Positions 10,251 through 18,765 of a stretch of DNA of 31,024 bases are shown here, one piece after another. Numbering within the stretch: the first letter of the stretch is position 1; each line of letters starts with the position of its first letter. The position numbers were made by a program, and so were the translations under genes. The notes below the pieces were generated by a model. It did not search any database, was not told the origin of the DNA, and was given only the letters and a program-made list of their open reading frames with translations. Source of the DNA: Dimargaris cristalligena (Eukaryota > Kickxellomycota > Dimargaritomycetes > Dimargaritales > Dimargaritaceae); NCBI GenBank assembly GCA_027576995.1, contig JANBQC010000329.1, positions 1-31,024 of the forward strand, written 5' to 3'.

Positions 10251-13200
10251 ATGGTGACCTCGGCGCTTAGCATCACCTATGGCATTCGGCCCCTCGAGGC
10301 CATTGTCGCTGAATACCGCCGAACCGTCATTCCCGAACCCGACCTTCCCGCCGCTTCCCCAGACACTCTCCACGCCGCCCTAACCAGCCTGCAAGGTCTC
10401 CGGGATGAGCTGGAAATCCATTTGGCCCAGCTAAGGCCCGCTTCACCATTACCACCCGCCCCCAAGAGGGAGCTCGAAACCTCCAGCAGCCCGGCCGAAT
10501 TCCCCGAGACGACCGAGGCCGGCCCCGGTGCTTCCCCCCTCTCGTCCCCGTTAAACCACCGCTATTCCCTAATCTCCTCCGATGCTCTCCTACTCTCTAG
10601 TCCGTCGCCCCTGGCTCATGTGGACGGCGAGCCTTCCGATCCCCAGCAATACCGCCGCGCCCGCCAATGCCTGGATGCCATTATCGAGGATATGGCCGTC
10701 TACCGCCGGTTTACCGAGACTGATCTGTCGCTTTCCGCTATTTTGGCCGAGGATGCCAATGATTCCCCATCGGCTGATCTATGGTTACCGGAGGCCACCC
10801 CCTTGGCTGCCGCGGGGAGCGTGCATTCGGATGCTTTATCGGCAATGGCACCCACTCTCCCGGAGAGTCCCGCCTTCCCCTCCTCCCAGCCGACCACGCC
10901 TTTTCGGGTACCCTCGGGGTCATGGGAAGGGGGTATGGACCTGTCCGCATTAGTCGCCCGCCTGGGCTCGCCCGCTACCAATGGGTCCCGTCACACTACC
11001 CTTGATCCCCTCACCACCCAATCGGAGTCCCATTCAGCGCCCCCCGAGGCTTTCCAAACCCGCGCCCTGATTAGCGATACTTCGGTAGTGCCCGCCGGTC
11101 TGGACGCTCTGCGGGCCTTGTACAGCCATCTAGGCCATCCCACGGCCTTGGCAGTGTCCACCCACATCTTTGTCGGCACTTCGTTCGGCTTTATCCTCGT
11201 ATACGCCAACCGCCCCGACGGTACCCTTGAACAAGTTCTAACCGAAGACGACCCAGAAAGCATTACCACCATCAACCCCCATGGGGTGGGGGCTGTGACG
11301 ACCCTGGCGGTCTCCCCCGATCGGACCTGTATTGCGGCGGGTTATGCCAATGGCCGCATGACCATCTGGGAATGGGAGCGTCCCCTGCGATTGAAAACCC
11401 TACACCCCCGCAGCTGGCGGAAAACCCTCCCTACCGCGGATCCCCTGGAGTGCCCCGCCATCTTTCAGTTGACGTACCTGGGCGTAGGTCATAGTCGGTT
11501 GATATCCGTGGACACCCAAGGTCAGCTCACGCTGCATCGACTAACCCGCGGTTTACTCGGCATCACCGTGGACTCCTCACCCATCGATATGGCCCACCCT
11601 GGCACCCCCACCGCGCTCCAGGCCCTCCCGTTCGGCACCGTTACCAGCTTTGCCGACCGCCTGGGGCTGGTGGCTATCTTGGCCGACCGCCAGCTTATTA
11701 TTATACAAACTAAAATCCGGCCCCGTCTCCTGGCCCAGTATCCATCCCCCTTTCCACTCGACTCCCCGGTGGCGGGTTGCTTGGCTTGGTTTCCCGCCGT
11801 CCGGGAATCCTCGCCCCACTCCGAAACGGCATCATTGCCTTCCCTGGCTTTTGCCTGGCGCAATCGCCTCTATATTGCTCAAATCACTCCCCCCACGGCC
11901 GTGCCGGGTAAATCCGCCGGGGGTTCACCGCAGGGACTCCGACTGGGTGGCACTCCGCCGCTCTGGTCCGCGTCGGCATCTCCCTCCTCTACCTCCACCT
12001 CCCCCGCTGATCGATTACGGCCCCGACGGGGTTCTCAGCCTTCGGTTGGGGGAGTGGCCGTACCCACCGCCGGCCAGACTTCCCCAGTCGACCTTCAAAT
12101 TCTAATGGAAACGGAACTTTCGGCGCCCATCCGATCCCTCCAGTGGTTTAATTCGCGTACCCTTCAAGTCCTGGATGATTGCCTTAACTTGCATGCCATT
12201 ACCCGATCAGTCGGGGCTAACCGCTACGCCCATTGTGCTGTGGGTACCCTACAGGTTGATACCGAAATGGCCCACCAAACCACTTCCGTAGGGGCCTCGT
12301 TTCCGGGCAACCCCCCGGCTCCTTTGGAAGTTTACGGTAATTCGATTCGCTGCTATAAAGGCCGTATGTACCTAGTAGCGGGGGCCGGTATTCATACCGT
12401 CACTCTGTTGAACTGGTCCGACCGTATCGTACGGCTGATCGGACAGGGTCGGTATGTAGCGGCCATTCGCTGCGTAACGCGATTCCTTTTCTCCCATACC
12501 AACCGCCCACTGCCCGCTGGACTTTCCTACCCCGGTGTAGCAACCGGGGCAGATCAATCCCCAAACACCCCTTCCCCTATACTCTCCGAAGTAACCCCGC
12601 CCTCTCCTACGGGTGACTATGTCATGGTTCCCCGGGCCCAGCGGGTCGTTGATAGTCCAGCTGAAGTCGTACTGCCTTCCGCTGAATTGGTTTTGGGCCT
12701 CCCCCCCGATCCCAGAGAGAGTACCCAGTTGTTGATTGACCAATTGCGCTCGCTCATGCGGGCCTCCCTAAATTATGTATTTAATCGAGACAATGGGTCC
12801 GCTGCAGCGGATGCCCCGGTATCGAACTACCACGAACTGGCCAGTGCCTGCCTCGAGGCCTGCTTAGCTACGGGTCAAATCGCTGACGTGGAATATCTCT
12901 TCCACGACGTCTACCGAGTGTACCGCCAGTTTAATCGACACGTGGCCCTTCTAACCGTCTTAGAGCCCGCCCTAGCCGCCAACCGGATCCAACCAGTCAC
13001 GGTGGTACCCCCCGACGTCGTGCACGACTTCCTCGACTGGCTTAGCCCGGAACCACTTCAGCACCCCCGTCTCGAATCCCTACTCCTTCGCCTGGACCCG
13101 ATCGCCAGCTTCGATATCGACCGGGTCCTGCATGTGTGCCACCGCCTTAAGCTGGACGACTTGATGATCTACACGTGGAACCATGCGGTACAGGACTTTA

Positions 13201-16200
13201 TCCGTCCCCTTGATGAGCTGATCGAGCGGTTAGTTACCGAGTGGAGCCAAATCGGATCACCGCACCCGACCGGTTCGCTCGTTGACCATCCGGCCCTCTA
13301 CCGGCAGTGGTCCCGTCTATCAGGAGCGTCAGTGTCGACCATGGCTATGCTCGAAGAAGGGGGCCCCTTGCGCCAACAGTTGGACCGCATTCTGGATTAC
13401 AGTCGGCGTATGCTGGCGGGCCAGAGTTACCCCCGGGGCCAACCCTGGCCCGACGCCGTCGCTCTGAAAGCCCGGCGGGCGATATTCCACTACTGGTTCC
13501 GGCCCCGGCGTCCCACGAGCCCCACCCTGCCCGCCACCACCCGGGCGGAGGGTGGCATCACGTTTTGTCCGCGGTACCCGACCCTGTCTACCTTATTGAC
13601 GATCGATACCCCCACCGTGGTTCGCTTTTTGGACGCGGTCATGGAATTACCGGATATTCACCAATTAACCCTCCAGCCCGAACCGGCGGGACTGGTCGCG
13701 GGGGGGAGTTCCGGGGACGAGGGGGAGCCCGTTACCCTTCATAAAGCCACCGGCCTCGTATCGGCCCGCCAGGCCGTCACCAATGCCCTGCTGGAGACTG
13801 CCGAAGCTACCCTACAGCGCATCGCGTTTTACCATCTGGAGTTTAGCCCCAGCCAAATCTACGCCTGCGACATTCCAACTAATTCGGCTGACACTTGGAG
13901 CTGGGACATGGTGTTGCGCCAGATTTGCCTCATGTATAGCTTTATAGCCCGTAACTATGCCCAGCTGTATCCCTTGATTTACATTACCGAGTCCCGTCTG
14001 GATAGCCTGATTTGGTTTCTTTTGGCCCCGCCTCTGGCGGTATACCACCACCGGCAAATCCAAATCCAAAATCAAAATCAAAATCAAACCGCCCATAGTC
14101 CCAGGGAGGCCGGAAGCTCCCCAACGACCGAGGATCCTACTGATATACTCTACCATTTAGAGGCCCTACCCCCGCCCAGTCCCTCCCTCCCTCTATCGCC
14201 CTCGGCCAGTGGCCCTAACCACCCCCACGTTTTCCAGGAGCGGCAGCTGGGGGTCCAATGTTTGGTAAATATGCGCCTACCCAACCGGGTCGATAATTTC
14301 CTGGCCGGTTGTGAACGTGTGGGTTTCTACCGGGTGGTTGGACTGCTTAACCGCGTGCTGGGTCGGCTCGACGGGGTCGCCAAATCGTATTTACAGGACC
14401 CCGACCGGTCCCGACGAATGGGTATTTTCGCTTGTTTGCACGAGTTCCTGAAGTTGGATGAGTATCAGGTGGACCGGGACCCGGTGGTCGTAATTAATAG
14501 CGATGGGGTCCAGTTCGGGCCCTGGGGGAGACAGTCGGGAACTACGGACGATATGACTGATAGTGACCCCGGATCCGGTCGGGCAACTCCCGTTATGAAC
14601 GACACCAAGTCGGTTGATTTAGACCCGACTTCGACCGACTGCAAGTCGCATATTACCGCTCAGGCCGTCCCTTCGGCCTCGTCACTCCTCCCCAGTCAAT
14701 CCGACCCCGAATGGGCACCGGAGTTTGAAGCGGAACGGTCCCCAGGCGGGGGCCCTTGGATGACCGACCCTACCCGCGACGCCTTTGCCGGCCGGTCCTC
14801 TTTTTCGTCGTCCTCCTTCACTTCTTTCCCGGTTCCCTCCCACTGCGATGATGCCAGCGCCGCGGCCCACTGGCAGGAGCAATTCCACCAATTACGCTTA
14901 GTAAGCCTCCACCATTTGGCCACCCTCGTCGAACTCGACGCCCAACAAACCATAGAATTCATGCAACGGTTCTGGTCCATTACCACCCCGTCATTTGATT
15001 TACTGCGCCCCACACTGAGCCACCACCCTACGTCAACTTCATCACCCGCCTCTTCGACGCCGGCACCTTCCACCCCCACTTCGGTGTCGTCCCAGATGGA
15101 CACCATGATTCATTCTATCGATGACCGGTCACGGGCCGGCCGGATGGCCGCCCAACGTCTGGTGGGTTTGGCCACCCAGTGTTTAGGCCGGTGGGCCAAT
15201 ACGCTGGGGTTCCCCCATTTACTGGCGGTGCACTGGTTGAGTGGGGCACCTCAAGCAACGTACCAATATCTCCGTACGTTGTTGATCCCCGGTCGACCAC
15301 CCGAACCCAGTTGGTTCCACCAGTTCATTACCCTGCCCCTCCTGGCCCGGGCCCCCCCGGCTACCACCGTACTTGCCCAGCGGGCCTCGGTATTTTCGGC
15401 TACCGCGCGGGCGGCCCCCGAAGAAACCGGAGGCATCGATCATCAGGCGGCCACGCGGGCCCGGCGTGGTCTCATACCCTTTGGACTCGAAGGAGTGCGA
15501 GGGGGCAGAGCTACCCTTACTAATCACCATTCAATGCCGTCGCCGCTACTGCCGAGTCAGACAAGCTCAACCGGGGTCAGCGGTGGTGGTGGTGGTGGTT
15601 TGACGACCGGTCAGCCGGCCGTGATGACTCCCACCGCCTGGCAATACTGGTATCCCGTCACCCGGGGGTTCACCGATCCGGTCGTTACTACCGAATTCGT
15701 TCAGCAGTGGACCGAACATATCGTCAATGCTGGCCCCGTCTGGTCCATTCCCCGCCGTCTCCTGGAGGAATACATCGCCGCTTTGTGTCAGTTTAATCCT
15801 ACCGCTGTGTTTAAATTTTTGGAACGGCACCACGATGTCTTGAAAATATCGAAACGGTGCTATACGGCAGCGGGTCCAATAGGTACCACTCGACCCTCCT
15901 CGCCCTCAACCTCGTCCGTGACCTCGCCACCTGGCCATACATCGCCACCAGCGAATTCCTCTTCAACGTTGGTGGATTGGAGCATTCAGCATAGTAATCT
16001 TGATTTGCACCATATTTTAATGGTCTGCGAGTCGTATGATCTGACGGACGCCATTATTTGGACTTGGCAATTACAGGGTAAGTTCCGACTGGCCCTTGAT
16101 TTACTGCTGCGATTGGCTCAGCAGGGGTTTGCTGCCCTTTTGCAGCCATGGTCATCGGGTAATCCACCACATGATGGCAGCCAACACTATTCGGATTCTC

Positions 16201-17936
16201 CGTCCACCCGATTGGCACCTGCACCTGCACCAGCATCATCAGCATCAGCATCATCTTCATTGGCATCGTCAGCGGTGTCGCCTCTACTGTCGCCTCTACT
16301 GTCGCCTAGGCCCCAGCTGAGCCTTACGGATAGACAGTCATCGGCCTTAAACGATAGTACCACGCCCAATCAGGAGGCCGCTTCCACGCACGCCCTACTA
16401 GCCCATATTCAGGCCATTGTGAAAGCAGCGATTAAAGTGTGCACGGAAGCCAACATGGTGCATTTAGAAAACCAGGCCACCGTCGAGACTCGCCAGCGTC
16501 CCAATCGAGGGCAGCTGCGAAGCGCCAAGGCACCTGGGAAAGACTCGGCGGCCGCTCCGCTGGAATTGGAGGATTTATGGTTCGCTTTGGTTAACCTAAT
16601 GATTACTACTTCCCGGCGGGTCTTGGTGGTACTGAACCCCCATTCTCCGTCACCGGAGGGGTCGTCACCTGAGGCGTCGGTTGGGACCGACCACCACTCA
16701 GTGTACAATCAGATTACGGAATACACGAACGGGTGTATGAAACTGGTCCTGGGCGCCCTGTTGCACTGTGCGCAGGGCAACCTCCTTTCCCGAACCCTCA
16801 AACGCCTAATCACCTCGGACCCGGACCCCAACCTTTCCTCTACCGCCGATATCAGGGGAGGGGGTAGAGGATCGATCGTTGCAGCCACCTATGAGCAGTT
16901 TCAGGGAATCTTTTTGACCATTTTCGACACCTACCACTGTGAGCAACAATTATTGGAACTTGCCGCCAATTTAGTGGACAAGGATTTATTTGTTTCAGTA
17001 GTCCAAAACTTCCGGATTCAGCAACGCGGCTGGGCCTCCGCGGGGGTCGTCCACTGTCCCCGCTGTGCGCGCACCTTATTCCAGGATTTCCGACCGTCCC
17101 GGGGTAAACGGAATATCAACGATAAAATCGAATATTTCCTGGAACAGCGGACCCGGCCGCTGGTGGATTTGCGAGCTTTAACTAAAGGTACGGCAGTAGT
17201 ATCCACCACCGTCTCGGCGGGGGGAGAGTCCATCGTCAGCGATGAGAGTTTCCGCCAGGTCCTAGGGGTCCTAGGACTAGAAAGGACCCCGAATGTGGAG
17301 AAGGCCCAATTGGTGGATCGCATCATGGCCCAGTACCGTCGCTCCAACGTACCCCGGGCCCCCAGTGCTAGTACCGTGTTCCCCCACCTCCAGGGTCTCC
17401 TCGCCGGTGTCCCGGGAACCGAGTCGTCGAATCCGGCGGCGTCGAGTGGTGCAGTGGTCCAACCCCGACCCTCTTGGAGTAGTAGTGGTGGATCGCCTCC
17501 GGTACGGCCTCCTAAATCGGCCAGTTCAGGTGGAAAGGAACCGGCGATGACTACCACTACCACTACCACTCAGAGTGAGGGGTGGGAGGCGGTCCCGGAT
17601 GACCTTCTCATCAATCACATTAAACCGAGCCGCGAATCGGCCCGGCGGTACGCTACGGATATTACCGATCAATGGGGCCCGCCGGACTCCCCCGAGGCGA
17701 CGGTACCCGCGGCAAATAGTAGCCACCCTGCCCAGACCGCCCGCCACACCCCGTTTACCGCCGTGCTATCCCCCCAGGGTTCTACTACCCAAACTGATGA
17801 TGATGATGGGGCCGCTATTCTGATTTTCCGGTGCGGTCATACTTACCATGCTCATTGCTTGGGATTCCCGGATCAGACGCGCCAGCCCCAGTGTCCACTT
17901 TGCGCCTCCCTGCCCAAGTCCTTTGCCATGAATTAA
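10251..17936 (+). CDS. VPS8: Vacuolar protein sorting protein 8 (CORVET complex subunit)
   Basis: A 2561-residue intron-free frame. Vps8 is a CORVET-specific subunit that binds the Rab5-type GTPase (Vps21 in yeast) and tethers early endosomes before fusion. Residues about 1-290 are Ser/Pro-rich. A WD40-type beta-propeller spans about 300-720 (FVGTSFGFILVYA, AAGYANGRMTIWEWERPL). The central helical region carries Vps8-family landmarks: VLHVCHRLKLDDLMIYTWN near 960 and TLLTIDTPTVVRFLDAVME near 1114. The C-terminus has a RING-H2 finger: C2269-x2-C2272, then C2528-G-H2530, H2533, C2536 and C2548-x2-C2551. The first cysteine pair is about 255 residues from the rest, far more than a normal RING loop. 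The protein is much longer than human Vps8 (about 1.4 kb residues) because of many Ser/Thr/Pro-rich inserts. The start is the first ATG after an in-frame stop. Confidence 0.93.
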   Translation: MVTSALSITYGIRPLEAIVAEYRRTVIPEPDLPAASPDTLHAALTSLQGLRDELEIHLAQLRPASPLPPAPKRELETSSSPAEFPETTEAGPGASPLSSPLNHRYSLISSDALLLSSPSPLAHVDGEPSDPQQYRRARQCLDAIIEDMAVYRRFTETDLSLSAILAEDANDSPSADLWLPEATPLAAAGSVHSDALSAMAPTLPESPAFPSSQPTTPFRVPSGSWEGGMDLSALVARLGSPATNGSRHTTLDPLTTQSESHSAPPEAFQTRALISDTSVVPAGLDALRALYSHLGHPTALAVSTHIFVGTSFGFILVYANRPDGTLEQVLTEDDPESITTINPHGVGAVTTLAVSPDRTCIAAGYANGRMTIWEWERPLRLKTLHPRSWRKTLPTADPLECPAIFQLTYLGVGHSRLISVDTQGQLTLHRLTRGLLGITVDSSPIDMAHPGTPTALQALPFGTVTSFADRLGLVAILADRQLIIIQTKIRPRLLAQYPSPFPLDSPVAGCLAWFPAVRESSPHSETASLPSLAFAWRNRLYIAQITPPTAVPGKSAGGSPQGLRLGGTPPLWSASASPSSTSTSPADRLRPRRGSQPSVGGVAVPTAGQTSPVDLQILMETELSAPIRSLQWFNSRTLQVLDDCLNLHAITRSVGANRYAHCAVGTLQVDTEMAHQTTSVGASFPGNPPAPLEVYGNSIRCYKGRMYLVAGAGIHTVTLLNWSDRIVRLIGQGRYVAAIRCVTRFLFSHTNRPLPAGLSYPGVATGADQSPNTPSPILSEVTPPSPTGDYVMVPRAQRVVDSPAEVVLPSAELVLGLPPDPRESTQLLIDQLRSLMRASLNYVFNRDNGSAAADAPVSNYHELASACLEACLATGQIADVEYLFHDVYRVYRQFNRHVALLTVLEPALAANRIQPVTVVPPDVVHDFLDWLSPEPLQHPRLESLLLRLDPIASFDIDRVLHVCHRLKLDDLMIYTWNHAVQDFIRPLDELIERLVTEWSQIGSPHPTGSLVDHPALYRQWSRLSGASVSTMAMLEEGGPLRQQLDRILDYSRRMLAGQSYPRGQPWPDAVALKARRAIFHYWFRPRRPTSPTLPATTRAEGGITFCPRYPTLSTLLTIDTPTVVRFLDAVMELPDIHQLTLQPEPAGLVAGGSSGDEGEPVTLHKATGLVSARQAVTNALLETAEATLQRIAFYHLEFSPSQIYACDIPTNSADTWSWDMVLRQICLMYSFIARNYAQLYPLIYITESRLDSLIWFLLAPPLAVYHHRQIQIQNQNQNQTAHSPREAGSSPTTEDPTDILYHLEALPPPSPSLPLSPSASGPNHPHVFQERQLGVQCLVNMRLPNRVDNFLAGCERVGFYRVVGLLNRVLGRLDGVAKSYLQDPDRSRRMGIFACLHEFLKLDEYQVDRDPVVVINSDGVQFGPWGRQSGTTDDMTDSDPGSGRATPVMNDTKSVDLDPTSTDCKSHITAQAVPSASSLLPSQSDPEWAPEFEAERSPGGGPWMTDPTRDAFAGRSSFSSSSFTSFPVPSHCDDASAAAHWQEQFHQLRLVSLHHLATLVELDAQQTIEFMQRFWSITTPSFDLLRPTLSHHPTSTSSPASSTPAPSTPTSVSSQMDTMIHSIDDRSRAGRMAAQRLVGLATQCLGRWANTLGFPHLLAVHWLSGAPQATYQYLRTLLIPGRPPEPSWFHQFITLPLLARAPPATTVLAQRASVFSATARAAPEETGGIDHQAATRARRGLIPFGLEGVRGGRATLTNHHSMPSPLLPSQTSSTGVSGGGGGGLTTGQPAVMTPTAWQYWYPVTRGFTDPVVTTEFVQQWTEHIVNAGPVWSIPRRLLEEYIAALCQFNPTAVFKFLERHHDVLKISKRCYTAAGPIGTTRPSSPSTSSVTSPPGHTSPPANSSSTLVDWSIQHSNLDLHHILMVCESYDLTDAIIWTWQLQGKFRLALDLLLRLAQQGFAALLQPWSSGNPPHDGSQHYSDSPSTRLAPAPAPASSASASSSLASSAVSPLLSPLLSPRPQLSLTDRQSSALNDSTTPNQEAASTHALLAHIQAIVKAAIKVCTEANMVHLENQATVETRQRPNRGQLRSAKAPGKDSAAAPLELEDLWFALVNLMITTSRRVLVVLNPHSPSPEGSSPEASVGTDHHSVYNQITEYTNGCMKLVLGALLHCAQGNLLSRTLKRLITSDPDPNLSSTADIRGGGRGSIVAATYEQFQGIFLTIFDTYHCEQQLLELAANLVDKDLFVSVVQNFRIQQRGWASAGVVHCPRCARTLFQDFRPSRGKRNINDKIEYFLEQRTRPLVDLRALTKGTAVVSTTVSAGGESIVSDESFRQVLGVLGLERTPNVEKAQLVDRIMAQYRRSNVPRAPSASTVFPHLQGLLAGVPGTESSNPAASSGAVVQPRPSWSSSGGSPPVRPPKSASSGGKEPAMTTTTTTTQSEGWEAVPDDLLINHIKPSRESARRYATDITDQWGPPDSPEATVPAANSSHPAQTARHTPFTAVLSPQGSTTQTDDDDGAAILIFRCGHTYHAHCLGFPDQTRQPQCPLCASLPKSFAMN

Positions 17937-18063
17937 ACAAGCTGTTGCCGGGCATTGCTCTACAGATATACTCAGATTTATATATTGATATACAGACATA
18001 TGTCGATTTCTTCGAAATTATTATCCTTTGGTAGGCTCCCATTTAATTACATTACATGACATT

Positions 18064-18113
18064 AATAAACTAATGGGATATCCATCGCTTGTCATGAATT
18101 GAATCAGAATAAA
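18064..18113 (+). terminator. Candidate VPS8 polyadenylation signals
   Basis: Two AATAAA hexamers lie 128 and about 172 bases after the VPS8 stop codon, in AT-rich sequence and on the coding strand. Position and motif suit mRNA 3' end formation, but AT-rich DNA yields this hexamer often by chance. Confidence 0.35.
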
Positions 18114-18237
18114 ACAGGCTGATTTCTGGTGCAGGTTATATATAATATATAAGCCACCCAAAAATAAATGTGGACAGGGTGAACCACACTTGGCGGAGCG
18201 TCAATGTTTAGCTCTTTAAGTTAATTTTGGAGGTTCG

Positions 18238-18552
18238 CTAAATATTCACACTCCACAGCATGCAGTCTGGAGCCTCAACCAGATAGAGTAGTGGGAGATT
18301 CCCTTTTTGCTGGCTTTGCTTATTCCGCTTGAAAGGCCATGAAGGGTCGAACACCCCGATTCGCAGCACCCCACAGTGGTGTCTCCCCGTGGACTCTGCA
18401 TGGCTCGTTCTCATTCCACCAAAATGGAATTTAACCGAAACTATTTTCCAGAATATATTGGCACCCATCCAATTCTCTTTTGCCTGTGCGCTAAGTTCTT
18501 CGTTTAATTCTAGTTCGGTATTTCTTAGTCCCTTCAGCAAAGTGTAATTCAA
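18238..18552 (-). other. Unrecognised open frame antisense to the VPS8-NBS1 spacer
   Basis: An open frame of about 104 codons without an ATG at its 5' end. It contains a helix-forming segment (ELELNEELSAQAKENW) and a basic Gln/Lys stretch (FKRNKQSQQKGN). The composition is more protein-like than most frames in the spacers. It could be a terminal exon of a minus-strand gene whose earlier exons lie at higher coordinates, but those would overlap the NBS1 promoter. I do not recognise it. Confidence 0.2.
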
Positions 18553-18640
18553 CGCTGAATGACCCGAATATAGCTTGGCTCATAGATAGACTACAGACAC
18601 CTTTCCCCATTTCGAACACCCCTTAGCTGCGGCCACTTCT

Positions 18641-18650
18641 TTTATATACC
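18641..18650 (+). promoter_or_regulatory. TATA-like element upstream of NBS1
   Basis: TTTATATA lies about 120 bases upstream of the proposed NBS1 start codon. The position suits a core promoter. The evidence is only the motif and its location. Confidence 0.3.
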
Positions 18651-18765
18651 GTACTTTAGCTACTCCATTGTGTTCGAGGTGGTTACCATTTCGTGGAACC
18701 GACACTTATCACACCTGAGCTAGCGACGGAGGTGGTTGCTGGACTACGAGGTCCCAAACTCACTC

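Larger units (their letters stand above)
17937..18765. other. VPS8-NBS1 intergenic region
   Basis: It holds the VPS8 3' UTR and the NBS1 promoter. AATAAA occurs at 18064-18069 and about 18108-18113, plausible polyadenylation signals for VPS8. A TATA-like TTTATATA at 18641-18648 lies about 120 bases before the proposed NBS1 ATG. A minus-strand frame of about 104 codons (18238-18552) is open but begins without an ATG and is unrecognised. Confidence 0.45.

Noticed and set aside
16072..16090. A consensus splice donor (AGGGTAAGT) inside VPS8
   Set aside because: The frame reads through with protein-like sequence on both sides (TWQLQGKFRLALDLLLRL), so an intron is not needed.
10277..17823. Numerous ORFs on both strands within VPS8
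   Set aside because: They overlap a frame with convincing Vps8 motifs along its length and have low-complexity composition typical of shadow frames.
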